From positions 997,739 to 1,061,738 of the forward strand of contig NC_049993.1 of assembly GCF_000003815.2 (NCBI RefSeq): DNA of 64,000 bases, written 5' to 3'. The stretch is from Branchiostoma floridae (Eukaryota; Chordata; Leptocardii; Amphioxiformes; Branchiostomatidae). Made by a program: the position numbers and the translations under genes. Every line of letters starts with the position of its first letter. The first letter of the stretch is position 1. Shown here in pieces: positions 17,436 through 31,100 of this stretch. Under the pieces are notes generated by a model, which was not told where the DNA came from, searched no databases, and saw only the letters and a list, made by a program, of their open reading frames with translations.

Positions 17436-17848
17436 GGGGTTTGCTTGCGATGATAAGTCAGTCGGATCATTTAGCCACCGAAGCCCGCGCATGGAGCAAC
17501 AACAATACAACACACACATCAAGATCCATCCGCCGCGCACAGAAAACACATCACATTTTACTACATGTCTCCTTCCACACACTAAAAACACCCGCTAATT
17601 ACAAGAAAAGCAGCAAAGACCAAAACATCAGCAAAAGAAAACATCACTCACACGCATCCATCATCAAAAACACATACAAACACACAGAATCAAGACAACT
17701 AATAAACAAACGCAATCGATTATTGAGAACTACAGTCGTACGTGAGCACAAACAGGTGTGATTGCTTGGGTTTTGAAAGAATGTATCTTATATGCTCAAG
17801 GTCGTGATTGTTGTGAGAAAAATACAGCTCTTTCTAAGACATTTGGGT

Positions 17849-17864
17849 GGCCCTGAAAAGGGCC
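17849..17864 (-). promoter_or_regulatory. Histone 3' stem-loop of H4
   Basis: GGCCCTTTTCAGGGCC on the minus strand, 35 bases past the H4 stop, followed by ACCCAAATGTCTTAGAAAGAGC, where AGAAAGAG fits a downstream element. Confidence 0.95.
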
Positions 17865-17899
17865 GGGGTTTGCTTGCGATGATAAGTCAGTCGGATCAT

Positions 17900-18405
<506 letters not shown>

Positions 18406-18455
18406 CGACGATTTTGCACCGGAAAGCCAGCTCTGGCATTGAAAAAAAAAAGTTA

Positions 18456-18550
18456 AAGGACATCGAAACAAAGGGAGAAAGGGGAGTAAACTGACATTTA
18501 AGTTTAATGTCAGTTTACTTCCCCTTTCTCCCTTTCTTTCGATGTTCTAT
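18456..18550. repeat. Near-perfect palindrome next to the histone duplication
   Basis: GAAACAAAGGGAGAAAGGGG and AGTAAACTGACATT are followed after a short centre by their reverse complement (AATGTCAGTTTACT, CCCCTTTCTCCC). Unit 1 has only the left arm at about 12874-12916, so the right arm is an insertion specific to unit 2. Confidence 0.9.
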
Positions 18551-19040
18551 GATTAAAGATGACAAGACTTTAAACATTAAAGCTGACAAGAGGCAGAAAG
18601 CTACCCAATACACGGAAGCGTTTACACCTCACAGGGTCTTCATTAGCTAGCGCCCAGAAGTTGGACTTCATATTTCAGATATCATCTCTCTGTGTCGAAG
18701 GCACTTGTCATGAAAAGAATGCCCAACCGACGTGAACGCCGTTTCGTTGTTCTAAAGAACGCCCAAAGGACGTCACAGGCGAAGACATTTGTTCCAGAAG
18801 ACAAATGTTCTGTTTTACTAAAAGAACGTGTGCATACATTTGTTACGTCAGAAGACACTTTGATTTTCTTTGATATTTGGTGGTGTGCGTGGCAGCCCTG
18901 TACATGTTCTACTAGGGAGTGTTGGTGGGTGGGTTTTAGACCCCTGCGATAGATCGCAATACAGTGGCGTGTATTTGTGTCGGGTGATTTTTTGACTGGA
19001 AAGTGTGATTGTTATATAGCTCTTTTGTGGGGATGTGGGT

Positions 19041-19056
19041 GGCCTTGAAAAAGGCC
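19041..19056 (-). promoter_or_regulatory. Histone 3' stem-loop of H2B copy 2
   Basis: GGCCTTTTTCAAGGCC on the minus strand, the same variant stem as in H2B copy 1. Confidence 0.93.
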
Positions 19057-19084
19057 GGGGTTAACTCTAGCTCTGTCTGTAGTT

Positions 19085-19447
19085 TCACTTGGAACTTGTG
19101 TACTTGGTGACGGCCTTAGTGCCCTCGCTGACGGCGTGCTTGGCTAGCTCGCCCGGCAGCAGGAGTCGCACGGCTGTCTGGATCTCGCGGCTACTGATGG
19201 TGGAGCGCTTGTTGTAGTTAGCCAGACGGGACGACTCGGCGGCGATGCGCTCAAAAATGTCGTTGACGAAAGAATTCATGATGCCCATTGCCTTGCTGGA
19301 GACGCCTGTGTCGGGGTGCACCTGATTCAACACCTTGTAGATGTAGACGCCGAAGGTTTCCCTTCTCTTTCTCCTCCTTCCGCGCTTCTTGTCTCCGGCG
19401 GGCCTGGCCTTGCCAGCTTTCTTCACGGCTTTACCACTTGGGGGCAT
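19085..19447 (-). CDS. Histone H2B (copy 2)
   Basis: 120 residues starting [16 protein letters not shown]. The start at 19447 matches copy 1; the frame runs 28 codons further upstream without support. The fold is complete and ends KYTSSK. It differs from copy 1 at three positions (KVLNQ, AAESS, STISS). STISS is closer to the usual animal STI(T/S)S, whereas AAESS is unusual. It is divergent from H2A copy 2 across a 272-bp promoter. Confidence 0.98.
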   Translation of the reverse strand: MPPSGKAVKKAGKARPAGDKKRGRRRKRRETFGVYIYKVLNQVHPDTGVSSKAMGIMNSFVNDIFERIAAESSRLANYNKRSTISSREIQTAVRLLLPGELAKHAVSEGTKAVTKYTSSK

Positions 19448-20094
<647 letters not shown>

Positions 20095-20119
20095 ATTCAA
20101 GACGGAGACCGAAAACCCC

Positions 20120-20135
20120 GGCCCTTTTCAGGGCC
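20120..20135 (+). promoter_or_regulatory. Histone 3' stem-loop of H2A copy 2
   Basis: GGCCCTTTTCAGGGCC, 25 bases after the stop, with flanks identical to copy 1. Confidence 0.95.
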
Positions 20136-20719
20136 ACCCACATCCTTTCGAAAGACCTGTATCATATTCGCATAAAACTACACACTACATCTACACCATA
20201 CACTGCATCTAGGTCAATCGCGCATTACATCTACCATTCCATGGTAGCAAACACATTTTTGACAACCTTACGCATGTTATACGCCTGAGCAGAACAAGGT
20301 GGTACTTGCGAAAGAAATGAGCGCAGTGCCAGTGGTTCGTTTCATGCCAGCTGACATATCTGCACATCATTTGTAGAACTATAGAGGATGACCAAGTAAT
20401 ACCAGCTGACATATCTGTACAATTATTTGGGTAACCGTAGAGGATGACCACGTAATACTAGCTGACATATCTATACAATTTGGGTAACCGTAGACGGTAA
20501 ACACGTAAAGCACGTGGAGTAACACGTGGAATACCACGTGGAAGACAAGAGCATACGCCTTTTTTTAGGGGGGGGGGGGTGCCTTTGCCATATTACTTAA
20601 TGTTAGCCATGGACAGGCACGGGACTGTGTGCAAACTTGTGTGGCTGTAGTGTGTTTATCGGAAGGGTGTCGTAATTCAAGAAATGTGAACGATGTAGAT
20701 CTTTCTGGGATATGTGTGT

Positions 20720-20735
20720 GGCCCTGAAAAGGGCC
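20720..20735 (-). promoter_or_regulatory. Histone 3' stem-loop of H3 copy 2
   Basis: GGCCCTTTTCAGGGCC on the minus strand, followed by a CAGAAAGA downstream-element candidate. Confidence 0.95.
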
Positions 20736-20766
20736 GGGGTTGTCTTGACTCTTGTTCCGATCCAGC

Positions 20767-21246
<480 letters not shown>

Positions 21247-21801
21247 TTATAGCACCCGCTAATGATATGTCCTGCCCCGTAGGATTCAACTGGCCGGTGC
21301 CCTGTTGTCTGATTGGTTGTCTGCCGAAACCTGGCACTGTGATTGGTCAGTTGTTAGAGCGCCAGTATCCGATTTTTCGCATCAAGCTCGACCCTTTTGG
21401 ACCGGCGTCACGTCGGAAAATATGGCAATTTTGATATTGAGCTGTTTAGAATGGCTATCGGATACTAGTGTAGATTTGTGCCTACGTGAGGTAATACGTA
21501 ACAAGACGGCATATTTGTCGATAAATGCACAATATGACTTTGTCTTCACTGTGTCAACGAAATAACAATAGTTTTGTTAGACTGTGCGCGCGCGCGTGTG
21601 TGTGTGTGTGTGTGTGATCGTTCATCTTTTAACTTGAGCAAGGGGATGGGGAGGGCGGTGCTGCTGTACTTAGAAAAAGTTTATTATTATTATTGTTGTT
21701 GTTGTTACTCTTTATTCCATGTGTTCTATCTTTCAAGGACAGAGATAGTATGTATTCGTGTGGATATGTGATTGAGATAGTTCTTTTGTAAGGATGTGGG
21801 T

Positions 21802-21817
21802 GGCCCTGAAAAGGGCC
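21802..21817 (-). promoter_or_regulatory. Histone 3' stem-loop of truncated H1
   Basis: GGCCCTTTTCAGGGCC on the minus strand, retained downstream of the truncated H1 copy. Confidence 0.93.
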
Positions 21818-21836
21818 GGAATTTTCGGTTAGATCT

Positions 21837-22320
21837 TCACTTCTTCTTGGGCTTGGAGGCCTTCTTGGCGGGCGCGGTCTTCTTGGTGGTCTTCTTTGTG
21901 GGAGTCTTTTTGACGGATTTCTTGCTAGCAGGTTTCTTGGCAGGAGATTTCTTGGTTTTCTTGCTCGCGGTCGGTTTCTTGGTCGTCGTCTTCTTGGGGG
22001 TGGTAGCCTTCTTCGCCTTGGGTTTCTTTGGCTTGGTTGTCTTTGGTTTCGTGGCCTTCTTAGCCGCGGGTTTCTTGACTGGCTTCTTGACGGCCTTCTT
22101 TGCCGCCTTCTCGGCGGCTTTCTTGGCTGCCACGTTGATCTTGAAGGACCCCGACGCCCCGGTCCCTTTAACCTGTAGGAGGGTACCCTTCTCCACCAGG
22201 CTTTTCAGAGCGCGCTTTATGAAGTGCGATTTCTTCTCCACGTCGAACTTGTAGTTGCCACCGATGTACTTCTTGATAGCCGACAGGGAAGAACCGGTGC
22301 GGTCCTTGAGCGCTTCCACG
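21837..22320 (-). pseudogene. Histone H1 copy 2, 5' end missing
   Basis: From the stop to the codon for Val in [11 protein letters not shown], this copy matches the complete H1 at 16175-16756. At 22320 the match stops, and the N-terminal tail, the first part of the globular domain and the promoter are replaced by unrelated sequence. The open frame continues to an ATG at 22370 ([11 protein letters not shown]...), but that text is not H1. About 33 residues of helix 1 and tail are lost, so it is probably non-functional and marks the edge of the duplication. Confidence 0.92.
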
Positions 22321-23373
22321 CTGTCATTTGCGCATGTCACGTCATCAGGATAGTTGAGGATTATCTCCAAGTAGATGTTGGGAAGAAAATAATGACGTTT
22401 ACTTTATCATTGTCTTTTGGACTTACTTGACATCTTGTTTTTGTTACATTTCTGAGGTTCGTGCTTGGTAAATAAGACAATGTTTGTCTTAAAAGTTCCA
22501 AGAACCAGTACTTCATACATTTTTGAAAGGAACATAGAAGGCAGTAATATGAATATGTTTGCGCTGAATATTGTAACCTGCTAGGTACCGTAGTACGTGC
22601 ACATGGGGTAGCAATATGGCAAAATGGTAAAACCCATATTTTACCGATGACCAATTTCCCGTTGATGGTTGATATCATTGACATCATCAGGCCATGTTCA
22701 CTCCATCATACAATCAACTTTGCCTTATGATATATTCTGTACTCCTTGGTCAAAGTAGGTCCAGGGTTTTATCTCCTTTTTCCCGCCACAATAACAAACA
22801 GCTTGTTTCTTGTTGGAGATGACTGAATTGGTAGAGTACTCTCCATTCATGGTTACTCGTAGCGGATGTGGTGCAAAGAAAACCTAACAAACAAAGAGAC
22901 CTTCAAAAACGTCCAAAACAGTCGGGTCATATATAACCTCTGCTCTGAGACATTTTCTACAACATTGTGACGCTATGACAAACCAGTGCTAACAAGACAA
23001 GGCCGAGGAGAATGTGGTACTACACTCAAGTCGATTATAACTTTTAACAGTGTCACATAGAAATAAAACGGCCTTGCTAAGGGATGGGCTGACCCATGTC
23101 CTTTCAAGACCATAAGGGCAGTGTGTTGTCATCAACTGTGTTTACGGCATGATATTGGAAGGCGGAGCCCATCCCTCTCTTTCCACTGCCTTTTACATCC
23201 CCAGCCAGGTCTTTTACCTCCCCAACCAAGTCAGATATTACTTCTTATTTCAGTCATTCATTAACCTGATGAAACCCAGGAGGTTGAACCCCATCTTTTC
23301 AACAAACTTGATGAAACTATAATAGTATTCACCAATGTTTGTTTAGTTTTGTTTCCTCGTTTGTCAACTTGAG
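22321..23373. other. Spacer right of the histone cluster; nothing recognised
   Basis: About 1 kb without coding text that I recognise. It must lie upstream of the orphan Link exon at 23374, but no earlier Link exon was found. Confidence 0.5.
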
Positions 23374-23485
23374 ATCTGGCTGTGGAAACCGGTTGGGCAT
23401 TAACTCCTGCGGAGGGCGCAACCAATGGAACGCCTGGTGCTTCCGCCGGCTCTTTTCTGCTGAACAGCGACGTAGACGATTATGA
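23374..23485 (+). pseudogene. Orphan terminal exon of a Link-domain gene
   Basis: After an acceptor (CAACTTGAG) the frame reads SGCGNRLGINSCGGGRNQW, then NAWCFRRLF, and stops at 23483-23485. Its phase equals that of the last exon of the Link gene at 26084. It has the same CGGGR and NAWC landmarks, which form the C-terminal half of a Link module. No partner exons are visible upstream. A 3' flank motif ATTTTCTAACACCCTG near 23640 also recurs after the intact gene (near 26419). It is probably a relic of a tandem gene duplication. Confidence 0.55.
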
Positions 23486-23740
23486 GACGCAAGGAGTTAC
23501 GAAAGCACCATATGCACCAGAGATAAATTTAAACATGCTTTCGGATACAATCACCATTTCATTTGAAAAAGATGTGAATGATAAGACAATAATTATTGTG
23601 TTCCCCTTGATATGTCCTTGTCTTCTTTGAAAAGTGTTATTTTCTAACACCCTGCGGTTCGTCTGTGTCACTCTGTAAAATCTAGTAGAGTGTTGACTCG
23701 GAACCTAGATGTCCCGGGTTCGATACTCGCCAATTCCTAA

Positions 23741-23924
23741 TCTCCAAGCAGATCTTGCTGTGGCAAATNNNNNNNNNNNNNNNNNNNNNNNNNNNNNNNN
23801 NNNNNNNNNNNNNNNNNNNNNNNNNNNNNNNNNNNNNNNNNNNNNNNNNNNNNNNNNNNNNNNNNNNNAGATAACTCCTCTGCCGGCTAAACTCCTTCCC
23901 ATTTGCCACAGCAAGATCTGCTTG
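23741..23924. repeat. Inverted repeat bracketing the assembly gap
   Basis: TCTCCAAGCAGATCTTGCTG and TGGCAAAT lie before the gap, and their reverse complement (ATTTGCCACAGCAAG, ATCTGCTTGGAGA) after it. Together they form a fold-back insertion inside the SINE. Confidence 0.85.
23769..23868. other. Assembly gap (100 N)
   Basis: Exactly 100 N bases, a conventional placeholder of unknown true length. Confidence 1.
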
Positions 23925-24523
23925 GAGATTACCAATTCCCCGGTGTTGTGCCCTTGGAAAAGGCACTTAACGCGACTTTCCCTAACGGTGGAGTGACGCC
24001 CACCGAGCCCCATCAGGTCACCTGTCAATAGTGTGCAAAAAACACACACGGAATCGGCAATGTCCACATGTACGTGCCAACATTTACCAGTGAGAACCGT
24101 AAATTTATTTTTTTATCATTTATTGTGTTGTGACTCTGAACCAGCTATGTTTTTCCTGTATGGAATGATGAACGGTATCAGAAATGTACTCAGATACATA
24201 TCAGGTGACAAGTAAAAGTCAGCTGTCAGCAACAATGTCGTTTGGTAGTTAGACGCCTTTCCAGTCATGACTTATGTTATCAAGCATGTCATGGAGTTGT
24301 TTAACTTGTCACGGTTGAAGTTTCGCTACGTACGTTGACTTGCTGTCAACGGCGCACAATACAACGCAACATGCCTCACTAGTCACTGCGTTTCCACAAT
24401 GTAGATGAAAAATCAACAGTATCAAATGTAGCTTCAACGTGCGGAAGAAAGACTTCCTTGTCGACATATGTACAGGTGTAACAAAGTCCCTTCCTCACCT
24501 TCAAGGAAGCATTATAAGGAAAT

Positions 24524-26180
24524 ATGGCGCCGTGCCTGGCTGTCGTCGTAACGTTCCTTGTGACGTTTGTGTTCCTGTGCTCTGGCCAGTCGGTCTGCAA
24601 GCCGCCTACAGAGGAGAAATGCACGTGTAACCAGGTAGAGAACGATGGGCTGAAGTCTGAATTGGATCGCCTGAAAATCGTTGTGGAGCAAATTTTTCAG
24701 AAGGTATGTCAATTCTAGAACTTCCTTTAGTATCTTCGTGACATTTGTTATGCTACATAGTTCGTTAATTGGAAAGTAACAGACCAGGAAATAAAGATAG
24801 CGGACAATACGATCGAGTCGAAGCATATTTTCTTTGCTGTCTTTAGTATGAAACTGAAGAATTTTTTCGATGACAACCGTACAAATATTGTCTGTAACAT
24901 TGCAAATATTTGCTGTAGATAACTTGCTGAATAATTAAAAATAGATGCGCTCTCTGTCTCCATCTTTGCGAACAGAAAATTAGAATATAACTGGTTTGGT
25001 CCACCACCTTGGCGAAACACCTGTTAACACTACAATACATGATCTACTACTACCTGTGCCCTCCACCCTAACCCCCCATTACATTTTCCCATCCCCTATT
25101 GCCTTACATGTACGTAGACCGAGTATCGACCCTTGAGGAACAACTGGCTCAGGAGCGAAACAGGGTGAATAGTATCCAGGACGACCTCACGCATGTGCAG
25201 AATGCCACGACCCAGAATGTTGAGTTAGCGGGAAAACAAAAACCGACCTGTGCAGCGCAATACCGACACTGGGTGAGTGATTCCCAAACAAACCAAGGCG
25301 CAAAAAATACGAGTGGCCCTGAGAGTTATGTAAAAGACATCCGAAAACATTTGAGAACTTTTCATCAATACCAAAAAATTATACACGACTGTTTTTTTCA
25401 TGGGACATCAAATCAATAGAAAAGTGGATATTAGAACAAAAGACATTGTTTAGGACAGTGCGTTAAAAAATGTATAATCTGCCTATGTACTGTTTCTTGT
25501 ATAAGGAACCAAGACCTATATCAAATATCACAGAAAATCATCGACGGAAAGCAATGTCCTATGATTGGACGTGTAACTAATCAACCATTGTGATGCATTT
25601 GGTAACGTGTAACATCGATTCCTATTGGTTGTTGCAGGACGAGTCTTTCAAGCACAGTCACCAGCTGGTAACTATAAGTATGACTTGGATGAAGCAAAGC
25701 ACGCATGCGCAGAACAGGGTGCTAGCCTCGCCTCCTATTACCAGCTGGCCGAGGCCTTTCATGGCGGACTGGAGCTCTGCGCATGCGGGTGGCTGTCGGA
25801 CGGGACCGCCAAGTATCCAATGCAAGAAGACAGGTTGGTCCTTTTCTTACGTTGTGTGGTTGTTTCATCGTATTCAGTTGTAGGCCATGCAAGGTCAAAT
25901 TTTGACCCTGCTCCCAAGCCGAAGTGTCATATTGGGTTGTCACTTAATATGTTTCCTCAGAAAAAGACAATATCAAAGTTCAGGAAATTCCGAAAAGGAC
26001 AATATGTCGGCTTTCTAATTTCCTTGTTTGTTTGTGTGTTTGTTTGTTTGTTTGTTTTACCGTTGATTTTTTTCAACCCGTAGAGGTCCTCACTGTGGCG
26101 GCGGGCGTGGCATCTTCACCTGTTCACACTCAAGTACTTATAACGCCTGGTGCGTCCGTCAGCTCAGAATCTGTGACTGA
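24524..26180 (+). CDS. Secreted coiled-coil protein with a Link (hyaluronan-binding type) domain
   Basis: Exon 1 is 24524-24703: signal peptide MAPCLAVVVTFLVTFVFLC, then a Cys-rich turn and the start of a coiled coil. Exon 2 is about 25118-25272: coiled coil RVSTLEEQLAQERNRV. Exon 3 is 25638-25833: YKYDLDEAKHACAEQGASLA, then CACGWLSDGTAKYPM. Exon 4 is 26084-26180: GPHCGGGRGIFTC, then YNAWCVRQL, stop TGA. The last two exons form a Link module with the family landmarks GASLA.YYQL, CGWLSDG and CGG...NAWC, as in TSG-6, aggrecan and HAPLN proteins. Hyaluronan binding is inferred, not shown. Phases of exons 1-2 and 2-3 do not join perfectly as drawn, so a small exon or other splice sites remain to be found. 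The polyadenylation signal AATAAA is at 26362-26367. Confidence 0.75.
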
Positions 26181-26261
26181 ACAGCACAACAGGAAGGCGA
26201 TATAACAGACTTACGGAAGGCACATGTGATCCTGTTTCATCGATCTATACGAAACTATATA

Positions 26262-26312
26262 CATAGATAGAAATATATAGATATATGAATTTAGATATAT
26301 AGATATATATGT
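26262..26312. repeat. (GATATA)n-like AT microsatellite
   Basis: A short run of ATAGATATATAG repeats in the 3' UTR of the Link gene. Confidence 0.8.
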
Positions 26313-26584
26313 AGTTCTGTCTGTTTGTACAGCAAAATTGTATTTGAAAATGATTTTAAAGAATAAAGACCATTGTGCTTTCCCTTAGTATTTTTTGTCT
26401 TGTTTCATTGTGTCATTATATTTTCTAACACCCTGTTACCCTCCAAGCAGAGGTTTGGTGACTGTTTTTTTCGTGTTTTTAGAGCTGATTAACGGGCTTT
26501 CTCTTTTGCACCGTTTTCTTTATGTCTCGCGGCCAACCTGTTTAGAAATAGCCAACACCAGTATTAGAGTAGAATATTGTATAT

Positions 26585-28126
26585 AACTGTTCATTGTTAC
26601 TTGTATATCTCCTAGTCCTATGTATTTGCAATTAGCCCTCGGGCATGAACTTGCAAATAAGCTTCTTTACAATAAAGGTTTGAACCCCCTGCCCCCAGAA
26701 TAACTGTGGCAATAAATATCAATGACGGTTTTATTGTTTATAAGTTAAATGATTGTTTTTGTTGGTGTGTTTACTATTCGTGTTCTAACTATGAAGATTG
26801 TTTTACGCGATGAATATTTGTAGGCATTGCTGTCAAAAAATGGGCGATCTCTTATGAGTGACTAGTGACCTACTGTAGATGTTTCTTATTGATTATCAAA
26901 ATGAGATCCTCATTTGCATAAATTGTACCAGTTGATTATCTTCTATAGCTAACAATATGATCAATGTGTGAAATTTTTACTCTTAGCAAAGAAAGCTAGT
27001 GTAGCATTGTAAATTATGGAAATGTAGCATTTTCTCATAAACTGTGTAAATGAGGCACTTATGCGATTGCCTGATAATGTTCAACTTAACAAAGCTGCCA
27101 AATGTCGCAAGAATAAAATCCTAATCATTTAATATTATGCTTTTTATCATTGATTATGTAAATTAGGTAACAATTTGTATAATTGATATCTGTCGATATT
27201 TCTATCTTTTTCAATTGCATATGTCAAATGTTTGTCCTATTATGAAATGCCATGCATTAATCAACTGATCTAATTAATTATGCAAATTAGGCTTTGGTTT
27301 GCACAGTCCTTTAATAATCATGTAAGTCGTCTCCGAAATTATGTTCATTCCAAATATCCTCCGACGTCTGTAACCTTTGACCCACTCTACTTCTGAGAAA
27401 GCCACGCCCCCTGCTGGACACAGCTGATTACTGTAGGTTTTCAAATCTTCACAGTAACTTTACTGTAAGTCTGCTGTTACATTTCACCAGAAACACGAAG
27501 AAATACCTGATGATTCACGGGTGTATTTTTTTAGCCACGGGGTCAAAGAACCCTTGGTTTGTCCATTTTCGCGAAATTCATTAGTGCCGCGGATGCCGCG
27601 AAATAAGATAAACTTACAGTAACAGTTGCGCGGGCAAGTCAGGGCATAGCAGACCCAGCATGCATGCATGTGCACTGTAAATGTAATGTCACCCGTCTTT
27701 TATCTTCGGGAAATCATTGTCTTATAGACTTTTCTTAGTGCTGTAAATCCATCACTATCTGTAGGTTAGCCACGGACTATGTTGTGACGATTAACGTCGC
27801 ATTTTCCAGCGCATATGTCGGCTTAGAAAATTAGTGCCACACGAGGACATAGTAAACACCACCAGGGTTATGGCGGCGGACAGGGAAAAACAGCCAAATG
27901 GGTCTTACAGCAAAGGTGACATGATGTTTCTTTTATGGAATTGACGAAGACATTTCTTGTGCATGTTTGTCCACTCATTTCACAATACATTTCACGGTTA
28001 CGTTACACGTATTCAACACACAGTTCACAAAGCCAGGGGTCCTACCACGACGGGTTTACGGAAAACCATGGCCCAGCAGGCTAGCCTGCATGCTAGCCAG
28101 ACTACCATTTTTTCTCGCAACGACCA
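26585..28126. other. Spacer between the Link gene and TERT; TERT promoter region
   Basis: The first ~110 bases contain GCAATTAGCCCTCGGGCATG followed by an AATAAA signal, resembling a LINE 3' end seen elsewhere in such genomes. 26860-27330 is AT-rich with repeated ATTTGCATAA or ATGCAAATTAGG motifs. At 27466-27624 TTACTGTAAGT and ACTTACAGTAA are inverted around a ~150-bp element. The TERT promoter should lie in the last few hundred bases, but no TATA box or other firm element was identified. Confidence 0.45.
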
Positions 28127-31100
28127 ATGAAAATTGTCTTCACATTCCTGTGTTGTGCAGCCTTCAGCATCCTGCAGCAGCTGTTCCCCAGGGTGCTGTC
28201 CCTGCAGGGTTACCTTTCCGAGCAGCTGGCAGGGCGTGATGTTCCTGTACCTCTACTGCAGGCTGGAGACAGTCAGGAGTCAGTAATCTATAGTTATCCA
28301 AATAGCTCATCAGTAGGACTGTGCCTTATGCCTGTACCTGTACCTGTAAAACTATTTTGGTACAGGTTCAGACCTGAACACCTGGCATACCTGTACCTGA
28401 ATTTTCCTAAACTGCGTAAAATTCCAAAACGTGTCACCAAAAGTCAAGAGTTCTTGATTACTTCAGCTATAACATTATGATTAAATGAGCATAGATGATT
28501 GTGCAAGATATAACGCTAGTTCACCTTAATTCGTGGGGGTAACCTAGATTCGTTGTTTTGAAAAACTGGGTAGCGATTTCAGGTCAACGTGGGTTTCAAA
28601 TGTCAACATTTTCAATATACATGTATTGTGACTTAACGCTCCCCAAATACCCTATTTTTATATACAACGGATATAGGTTACCCTATGGATAAAGGTGAAC
28701 TAACATTACTGAATCCCTTCTGAATATTGTATCGGATTCTCTATATTTTTGCCATGTGCTGCATAATGTTTGTGCTGTGTATAATTTTATTAATACAGTA
28801 TGTATGGTCAAAAGTTGCTTTTGGAAATAAACAAATAGTGATGGGTGCACGGACATCACCCATATAATGAATTGAACATAGCCTTATGCTCCATGTTATA
28901 TTCAGGTACACCCAGCTACTCCAGACCACCCTTGTGTGCCTGTCTGCAGGACACGAGCCCCTCCCTCCGCGCATGTCGTTTGAGCAGGTGTCAAATCAAA
29001 GCGAAGTGATACTCAGGACAATCGAGGTGAGGATTGTGTGATGTTTTGTTTAGTTTAATGACCGGTGGGCTGTCTTAAGTTACTAGTAAGTCATTAAGTC
29101 ATATCTAACGCCGTAAACAGTTTGTGTGCATTTCCAACAGCAATAGCTTTATTCAATAAACACCTTATGTTTACAACAAGTACACGTAGACACCGATCTG
29201 ATGGTACCTAAACATCAAACAATACTAAATTCCTGCTACCAGGTAATAGAATGAAAGGTGTAACTCACAGTGTAACTCACAGTGAACACAACAGTGGGTA
29301 CAGAACCTGGTACAAGGGTCTGAGAAAAGTAGACAGTCCTTCTTATCATTGTGATAACATTAAGATATCAGATATGGACAATGTTTGCTTCTCTGGAGGA
29401 AGTTTTACTTCCAACACAAAAAATTCAGAATAAATCATGCTAGTTACAGCCTTATTTATAGCCTGGGTACCTTCTAATTACTATGTGCTGCGCTGAAAAG
29501 ATCAGGGCAGGCTTGATAGTTATGTCAATGAGACAAGACAAAACGAGAAATTTACAAAAGCTTTAGATATTTCATGGAGGTGATATTTTCAAACACTTGT
29601 TTACCTGCCATTTTCACTTCTACAGAAGCTGTGCAAAAGTCCCAGAGGGCCCACGAAGAATGTGCTCACTTTAGGCTACAGGCTGGTAAGTGAAGTAGCG
29701 TTATCAAATGTATCAAAGCTAAAAGATAAAGTGTATTGCAAATTATTGCCCAAGGGCTAATTGCAGGTAACATAATTAAGAGATTCAAACAGTGTAAAAA
29801 CAATATCACAAGTGTCTACTCTGGTCTAAAACTAGTAAAAGCTAACTCTAGATCCTGGGTTTATTGGGTTTATATATATAATGACTCCTTTTTTTGAAGA
29901 CAGTGGAAGACAAAAGATCCCACCTTTTCTAGAAGAAGATATTGCTTCAATTTTACAAAATACACCTATGAAGTTGAATGACATGCTTGTTTGTAGAGAG
30001 ATTAACATTTCTCACAGCATTTGAATCATGCCCTTGTTTCTGGGCAAGGTACATGTAGCTAACTTTTATGATACACCTTGTATGTATGTATAAATTAATA
30101 TTTAGGGTTAATGCCCAGCCCCGAGGTGTATATGGTGAGATAATCCCTGGTCAGGTGCAATAACTACCAAATAAACCACACCAAATAAACCACTGAGTGA
30201 TTACTTGAATGTAAGTTCATCTGTGACGGTAGTTAACATAATGATACGATTTTTAAGACTTTATATCCGTACACAAAAATACGGATTGTTGCCTGGATTC
30301 TGTTAGGTGCTTCGAGTTAGCGCGGTACCGGAACCATCTCCGCTTTAATCTTCACTGCAAACATCACGATGTCATACCTGTCAGTTTAAAATTATCCAAC
30401 GCCGTAAGGGGAGAAAAGGCCAATTCCATATTGAGAAGGGCAGAAAAACAGCTACTTAGCGTCAGAATTGGACAGAACGTATGGAAAATTGAGTATCTGA
30501 ACCGCCGGAGATCGGAATTGGAAAAATTGCTGGAATCCACGCTACCGGAAACAGTCCATTCGGAGGTCAGGTCAAGGGTCGAGGGGTCATACATACGGGT
30601 ATTTGACAAAACCAAACTACGTCAGCAAAACAAATTCGCGCGTTTGACGCAACAGAAGAAGGAGATCCGTAACACTTTTCTTGCCAATGAATGTATCTCA
30701 AAATGGGTCAAGAACTGTTCGGATAGGATTCTTAGCGACCCAGAACTCTCAGTTCTAGCTAAAGGACTTAATTTCGCTCCAACACAAGATAAAGTTGCGG
30801 TTGTGGAGATTATTGCACAGACTGAATCGGCGTGTCGGAAACTACCTGAGCGGGAAGCTAACTGTTTACGCACGAAAGTGTCCCAGGTTTTGAGTCGTCC
30901 AAGGAAGACGCAACATAACCTCACCAAAGAGGAAAGAGCCGCACTCAAATCTCTTCAACGTGACAAGGATATTATCATACTCCCCGCCGATAAAGGGCGA
31001 TCTACTGTAGTGTTAAACAAAGAGGATTACCACCAAAAATGCTGACTTCTCTTGGACGATAGTAACACCTACCTCCTATTGATCAGAAAGGACCCCACGG

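Larger units (their letters stand above)
23660..24118 (+). mobile_element. tRNA-derived SINE split by an inverted-repeat insertion and the gap
   Basis: The head has GAGTGTTGACTCGGAACCTA and a box B-like CGGGTTCGATACTCGCC. The tail has GGTGGAGTGACGCCCACCGAG and AGTGAGAACCGTAAATTT. The intact SINE at 39690-39915 has the same head and tail. In between lie an inverted repeat and the run of N. Confidence 0.65.

Noticed and set aside
28068-28127. Upstream ATG for TERT at 28068
   Set aside because: Its frame stops after about 20 codons, so the ATG at 28127, in frame with the conserved N-terminus, was preferred.
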